Shown here one piece after another: positions 60,709 to 64,000 of a stretch of DNA of 64,000 nucleotides. Under the pieces are notes generated by a model. The model worked only from the letters and a program-made list of their open reading frames with translations, was not told where the DNA came from and searched no databases. The DNA lies in the NCBI RefSeq assembly GCF_032302195.1, contig NZ_CP135275.1:682001-746000 (forward strand), given 5' to 3'. The DNA is from Paenibacillus sp. MMS20-IR301 (GTDB lineage Bacteria; Bacillota; Bacilli; Paenibacillales; Paenibacillaceae). The position numbers were made by a program, and so were the translations under genes. Position 1 is the stretch's first letter; each line of letters starts with the position of its first letter.

Positions 60709-61704
60709 CTAACCCCCGGCAACCGTATCGCGCACAACCAGCGAGGTACGGACGAACAGCTGCTGCGGCGGAGTATCCGGCTGCTGAAGCAGCTGGATCA
60801 GCATGGTCATGCCCAGCTCACTGATCTCGGCAATAGGCTTGCGGACAGTAGTGAGGGCCGGATTCGTATAGCGCGAGAACATAATATCGTCGAATCCGAT
60901 CAGTGAAATCTGCCCCGGCACATTGGTATTGTGGGCGTAGCAGGCATTCATGGCGCCGATCGCCATATCATCGTTGGAGCAGAACACAGCTGTAGGCTGC
61001 TCCTCCAGACCCAGCAGTGCCGTCATTGCAGCATAACCGCTCTCAATGCTGTAATCTCCGGAAGCGAAATAATCGGGATTCAGCCCGAGACGGTTAGCAA
61101 TCAGGCTGTCCATGAATCCTTGCTTGCGTTCGCTGGACGATTTGAAGCCGGGCTTGCCTTCAATTATAGCCAGCTTACGGTGCCCCTGCTGCACGGCGTA
61201 ATCAATCGCTTCCCTGACGCCTTCACGGTCATTGGCGACCACATTCATAATGCCCGGGTCCTCCAGCTGGCGGTTCAGCACCACAAGCGGAATGCCTATC
61301 TTCTTCACATGGTAGATGAAGGCATTATCCTCATCACTCTGGCTCATGACCAGAATGCCGTCGAATCGCTGAGGCTGGATATTGCTGAAATTATGCACGC
61401 CGTCGATTCCGTTCACCGTCAAATTGTAGTTCTCATCGAGGATATGCGTAATCCCCTTGATGGCATCAACCAGGAAGCTGGCTGAAGTCCCCTGCTCAAT
61501 GCTGGAGAAGAACAGTCCGATGGTGAACGATCTCTTGGTGACCAGACTCTTCGCGCTGTAGTTCGGCACATAATTCATCTCCGCAGCAATGCGTTCAATC
61601 TTGTCCCGGGTGGCCTTCTTAATCAGCGGGTTGCCGTTTAGTGCTCTGGATACTGTAGTATGAGAGACACCAGCGACACGTGCGATATCCTTGATGGTAA
61701 TCAT
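60709..61704 (-). CDS. LacI-family regulator of the galacturonate operon
   Basis: A 331-residue regulator. Helix-turn-helix at 1-22 (MITIKDIARVAGVSHTTVSRAL), hinge to about 56, full effector domain (FTIGLFFSSIEQGTSASF, GILVMSQSDEDN, HRKLAIIEG, LIGFDDIMFSRYTNPALTTV). ATG 61704 follows GGAGAG; the frame is open upstream without a ribosome site. The same 20-bp operator stands before this gene and before uxaB, so it probably controls both in an ExuR/KdgR-like role. Galacturonate or tagaturonate is the likely effector. Confidence 0.93.
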   Translation of the reverse strand: MITIKDIARVAGVSHTTVSRALNGNPLIKKATRDKIERIAAEMNYVPNYSAKSLVTKRSFTIGLFFSSIEQGTSASFLVDAIKGITHILDENYNLTVNGIDGVHNFSNIQPQRFDGILVMSQSDEDNAFIYHVKKIGIPLVVLNRQLEDPGIMNVVANDREGVREAIDYAVQQGHRKLAIIEGKPGFKSSSERKQGFMDSLIANRLGLNPDYFASGDYSIESGYAAMTALLGLEEQPTAVFCSNDDMAIGAMNACYAHNTNVPGQISLIGFDDIMFSRYTNPALTTVRKPIAEISELGMTMLIQLLQQPDTPPQQLFVRTSLVVRDTVAGG

Positions 61705-61780
61705 AAGATCTCTCCGGGTAATTGGAATTGTTAACGATTTCAGTTTAGTTCTCAAGCGCGGTCAAGTCAATAGTTTATTG

Positions 61781-61800
61781 AAATGCACACGTTAATATTT
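61781..61800. promoter_or_regulatory. LacI-type operator before the galacturonate regulator
   Basis: AAATGCACACGTTAATATTT, 19 of 20 identical to 60519-60538. A minus-strand TTGACT...17 bp...TAAACT promoter lies just downstream of it, at about 61740-61769, so the site sits upstream of -35. Confidence 0.78.
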
Positions 61801-61821
61801 TGTGAAATATGAGCGCGGAGG

Positions 61822-61860
61822 GCAAGACAGGCCCGGGAACCGGTCCCGGGCCTGTCTTGC
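61822..61860. other. perfect 16-bp-stem hairpin without T-tract
   Basis: GCAAGACAGGCCCGGG (61822-61837) and CCCGGGCCTGTCTTGC (61845-61860) are exact complements around a 7-nt loop. Neither side carries a T-run. No gene ends into it directly. The bases from 61861 to 61954 hold nothing I recognise. Confidence 0.7.
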
Positions 61861-61954
61861 AGGAAGCAATCTCTTTTGCATGCAGGAGAATGAATCATAG
61901 ATGCGGAATTAACCGGCATAGAACAGGTACAGTGCAAGTCAGCCAAAAGCTGTC

Positions 61955-62173
61955 TCAGACCCGGTTATGCTGGAACTTCGTAATGTCCCGGGCGTAATGC
62001 GAGGATGTGCCGTCGAATCTTTTTATCCGTACATAGTCTTCAGAGAATTTCACGACAATTCCGACACCTACCTGGGAATACATCCCGTCGGGGTCAAGCT
62101 GCAGTGCGGACACAAAGGTCTGCGAAAGGGCAGCGACAAAAAAATCAGCGTTATCAACAAGTGTCCGCGGCAT
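61955..62173 (-). CDS. small conserved-looking hypothetical protein
   Basis: 72 residues from ATG 62173, preceded by GGAGGG nine bases upstream. The sequence (MPRTLVDNADFFVAALSQTF, VGVGIVVKFSEDYVRIKRFD, SSHYARDITKF) looks like a small beta-rich protein and the codon use is normal for the window. No membrane segment or known motif. Convergent with nothing; divergent from the 62326 gene. It might be a spurious frame, but ribosome site and composition argue for a gene. Confidence 0.55.
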   Translation of the reverse strand: MPRTLVDNADFFVAALSQTFVSALQLDPDGMYSQVGVGIVVKFSEDYVRIKRFDGTSSHYARDITKFQHNRV

Positions 62174-62325
62174 GGCAGGGGTCCCTCCTCAGTTTTGTTC
62201 TGGCAAATCAACGATGCAAAAAACTTAGATCTTATTTTACGATAGGAGAGCGGTTTTGAAAATAGGCTTTCTTTTGCAGAAAGTGTGAAAATAATGGTTT
62301 TTATGTGAAAAGGGGTGCAATACTG

Positions 62326-62679
62326 GTGAGTGCGGCAAAAAAGACGGTAATAGGTGTGCTGGCAGGGCTGATCATTCTGCTAATCGTGGTTCCAACAGTG
62401 TATGTTCAGGTAAATAAGAGGCTATATGCCCACAGGGTTATGTCTTATCTATTGCATGAGAAGCATTACAGCAGGGAGGAGATTGCTTCAGCCCGGGGAA
62501 TTTGGTCGGTCAAGTTGCCGCCGTTTCTGGTCAAGGTCAAATTCAGCGATGAGCCTGAGGTTGAGTATACTTACTTTGCACATAATGAGGTGCTGCAATT
62601 CAGCCACGAGATTACACAGACCGGGCTTGAACAGGGAATCAGCGATGCTGATCTGAAGCATTATGTTCCGATGGAGTAG
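62326..62679 (+). CDS. small membrane-anchored protein, DUF3139-like
   Basis: 117 residues. One N-terminal membrane helix (about 7-27, VIGVLAGLIILLIVVPTVYV) is followed by an extracytoplasmic domain (HRVMSYLLHEKHYSREEI, KVKFSDEPEVEYTYF) that fits the DUF3139 family of small Firmicute proteins. GTG 62326 is chosen because AAGGGG precedes it at about ten bases; GTG 62305 is also in frame. Function unknown. Confidence 0.75.
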   Translation: MSAAKKTVIGVLAGLIILLIVVPTVYVQVNKRLYAHRVMSYLLHEKHYSREEIASARGIWSVKLPPFLVKVKFSDEPEVEYTYFAHNEVLQFSHEITQTGLEQGISDADLKHYVPME

Positions 62680-62847
62680 GCGTATAGCGTATCACATAAG
62701 TTATGTCTGGCGAAAAAAAGAATATAGTCCCGCTCCCCACCGCTGCGGGCATTTCGGCTAATAATATGACATGGGGCTGTCCAGTTACTTGTGCTACACT
62801 GTGGCAACAGAAGAGTTATTAAACAGAACAGCAGGGGGAATCAAAAA

Positions 62848-63975
62848 ATGGCGGAACCACTAAAGGCTATGTACAACGAAGAATTTCTGAAAGGGCTTGG
62901 GGCTAAACTTGCTGCCGTGTATAGCGGATTTGATTGCAGAGGCTTCACCGCAGCAGCGATGAAAGAGCCTTGGGAGGAGCTCGAGCTTAAGGCCCGGATG
63001 CGGCGGATTACGGAAACTCTGGGGGATTTCCTGCCTCCCCGGTATGAAGATGCCCTGCAGATTCTGTTTGCAATAGATGAGCAATGCATAGGCTTTCCGT
63101 ATCTGATCTTCCCTGACTTCGTCGAAGTATTCGGCGGAAGTGAAGAGCACTGGGAGCTGTCGGTGGCTGCACTTGAGCGGTTCACACCGAAATCTTCGGC
63201 GGAGTTCGCGGTCCGGCCCTTCCTGCTGCGCGATCCGCAGCGGATGATGGCCCGGATGCTGATCTGGGCACAGTCGCCGGGTGAGCATGTGCGGCGGCTG
63301 GCCAGTGAAGGGTGCCGGCCCCGCCTGCCGTGGGGGCAGGCACTGCCGGTGTTCAAGCGGGATCCTTCCCCGGTGCTGCCGGTGCTGGAACTGCTGAAGG
63401 CCGACCCTTCGCTGTATGTCCGCAAGAGTGTGGCCAACAATCTGAATGATATTGCGAAGGATCATCCCGGCGTAGTGATTGAGACCGCCCACCGCTGGCT
63501 AGGCGGGAATGCCCATACGGACTGGATCGTGCGGCACGGCTGCCGGTCGCTGATCCGCAAAGCCAATCCCGAAATTATGGCTTTATTCGGTTATGCGGCT
63601 GAAGCGGAGGATACGCCGCTCGTCACCTCAGCCGTTCTGGCTGTAGAACCGGGTACTGTGCGGACCGGTGACAGCTGCGGGCTGCAGTATGCTCTTACAA
63701 TCCGGGAGGGTGATCCGGTACGTATCCGCATCGAATACGGGATTGATTTCGTGAAGGCCGGAGGCAAGACCTCCCGCAAGCTGTTTCTGCTATCGGACAA
63801 AACCGTCCCGGGCGGCTCCAGGCTGACCGGAACGCGGACCCACCGCTGGGCCGATCTGACCACCCGGCGGCATTATCCGGGCAGGCACAGGATTGCGCTG
63901 CTGGTCAATGGCCGGGAAGCTGCACATACACTGCTGCAGCTCGAACCGTGGAGCGATGGAGGCGATGAAGAGTGA
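62848..63975 (+). CDS. AlkC-like DNA alkylation repair protein
   Basis: 375 residues. The first ~240 residues follow the HEAT-like-repeat fold of AlkC/AlkD 3-methyladenine DNA glycosylases: KAMYNEEFLKGLGAKLAAVYSGFD, AMKEPWEELELKARMRRI, ASEGCRPRLPWG, LYVRKSVANNLNDIAKDHP, DWIVRHGCRSLIRKANPEIM. AlkC removes 3-methyladenine from DNA. The C-terminal ~125 residues (from about 252) look like an added beta-sandwich. ATG 62848 follows AGGGGGAA. It overlaps the next gene start. Confidence 0.88.
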   Translation: MAEPLKAMYNEEFLKGLGAKLAAVYSGFDCRGFTAAAMKEPWEELELKARMRRITETLGDFLPPRYEDALQILFAIDEQCIGFPYLIFPDFVEVFGGSEEHWELSVAALERFTPKSSAEFAVRPFLLRDPQRMMARMLIWAQSPGEHVRRLASEGCRPRLPWGQALPVFKRDPSPVLPVLELLKADPSLYVRKSVANNLNDIAKDHPGVVIETAHRWLGGNAHTDWIVRHGCRSLIRKANPEIMALFGYAAEAEDTPLVTSAVLAVEPGTVRTGDSCGLQYALTIREGDPVRIRIEYGIDFVKAGGKTSRKLFLLSDKTVPGGSRLTGTRTHRWADLTTRRHYPGRHRIALLVNGREAAHTLLQLEPWSDGGDEE

Positions 63976-64000
63976 TTACGAATAATCTGATGATCAAGCT
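63972..64000 (+). CDS. start of a gene cut by the window end (possibly Dabb-type)
   Basis: GTG 63972 overlaps the AlkC-like stop as GTGA and reads MITNNLMIK before the edge. Dabb (stress-responsive A/B barrel) proteins often start this way, but nine codons are too few to decide. Confidence 0.35.

Overview
The window reads as chromosomal DNA of a Gram-positive Firmicute, most likely Paenibacillus or a close relative. The grounds are protein-level: LplB/YtcP-type sugar permeases with large lipoprotein solute-binding proteins, YesM/YesN-type two-component pairs, many LacI/DeoR/GntR regulators, Gram-positive lipoboxes, strong AGGAGG ribosome sites with frequent GTG/TTG starts, and sigma-A promoters of TTGACA/TATAAT type. 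No rRNA, tRNA or CRISPR array was seen. Genus assignment is inference.

Layout. 0-7 kb: a degraded fabZ, then a LacI regulator, an ABC sugar importer (two permeases and a binding lipoprotein) and an intracellular GH30 glycosidase; near-identical LacI-type palindromes precede the regulator and the importer. 6.9-12 kb: a siderophore-binding lipoprotein gene, then two tandem copies of an IS110-family (IS1111-like) element sitting in a palindromic intergenic repeat, then a Fur-box promoter that points back through the IS copies to the lipoprotein gene. 12-23.8 kb: a YesN/YesM pair divergent from a binding lipoprotein, a truncated LacI, a GH13 enzyme, two permeases and a GH31 enzyme. 24-27 kb: a copper-amine-oxidase-like secreted protein, a TetR/MFS efflux operon with its operator between -35 and -10, and a GH38 mannosidase remnant. 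27.3-31 kb: LacI, sugar kinase and sucrose phosphorylase. 31-34.5 kb: LysR divergent from a CoA-transferase/thiolase operon. 34.6-39 kb: serine hydrolase, GntR plus membrane protein, GNAT. 40-42.3 kb: 3-hydroxybutyrate dehydrogenase and a GntP-type permease. 42.6-48 kb: Rrf2, methyltransferase, GreA-like protein, NAD synthetase, metallo-beta-lactamase-fold protein. 48-53.6 kb: a DeoR-controlled L-fucose operon (isomerase, kinase, aldolase, mutarotase). 54-61.7 kb: a sugar isomerase/epimerase-like protein and a LacI-controlled galacturonate operon (uxaB, uxaA, uxaC) ending in a rhamnogalacturonan acetylesterase. 61.8-64 kb: small proteins and an AlkC-like protein.

Taken together the genes feed plant-cell-wall and sucrose carbon (glucosides, alpha-glucans, sucrose, fucose, galacturonate) and ketone-body carbon into central metabolism, each module carrying its own local regulator.

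The most interesting structure is the IS pair. Its 438-base 3' noncoding region contains a ~200-nt segment closed by a long inverted repeat. Inside are an 11-nt exact match to the left flank/IS junction and a 7-nt complement to the right flank, as expected of a target-guiding (bridge/seek) RNA. The target is one unit of a ~50-bp-period repeat that recurs in the window as 'two reversed plus two forward' palindromic arrays. The tandem IS copies look like a recent 1764-bp duplication through a 9-bp direct repeat shared by two neighbouring units.
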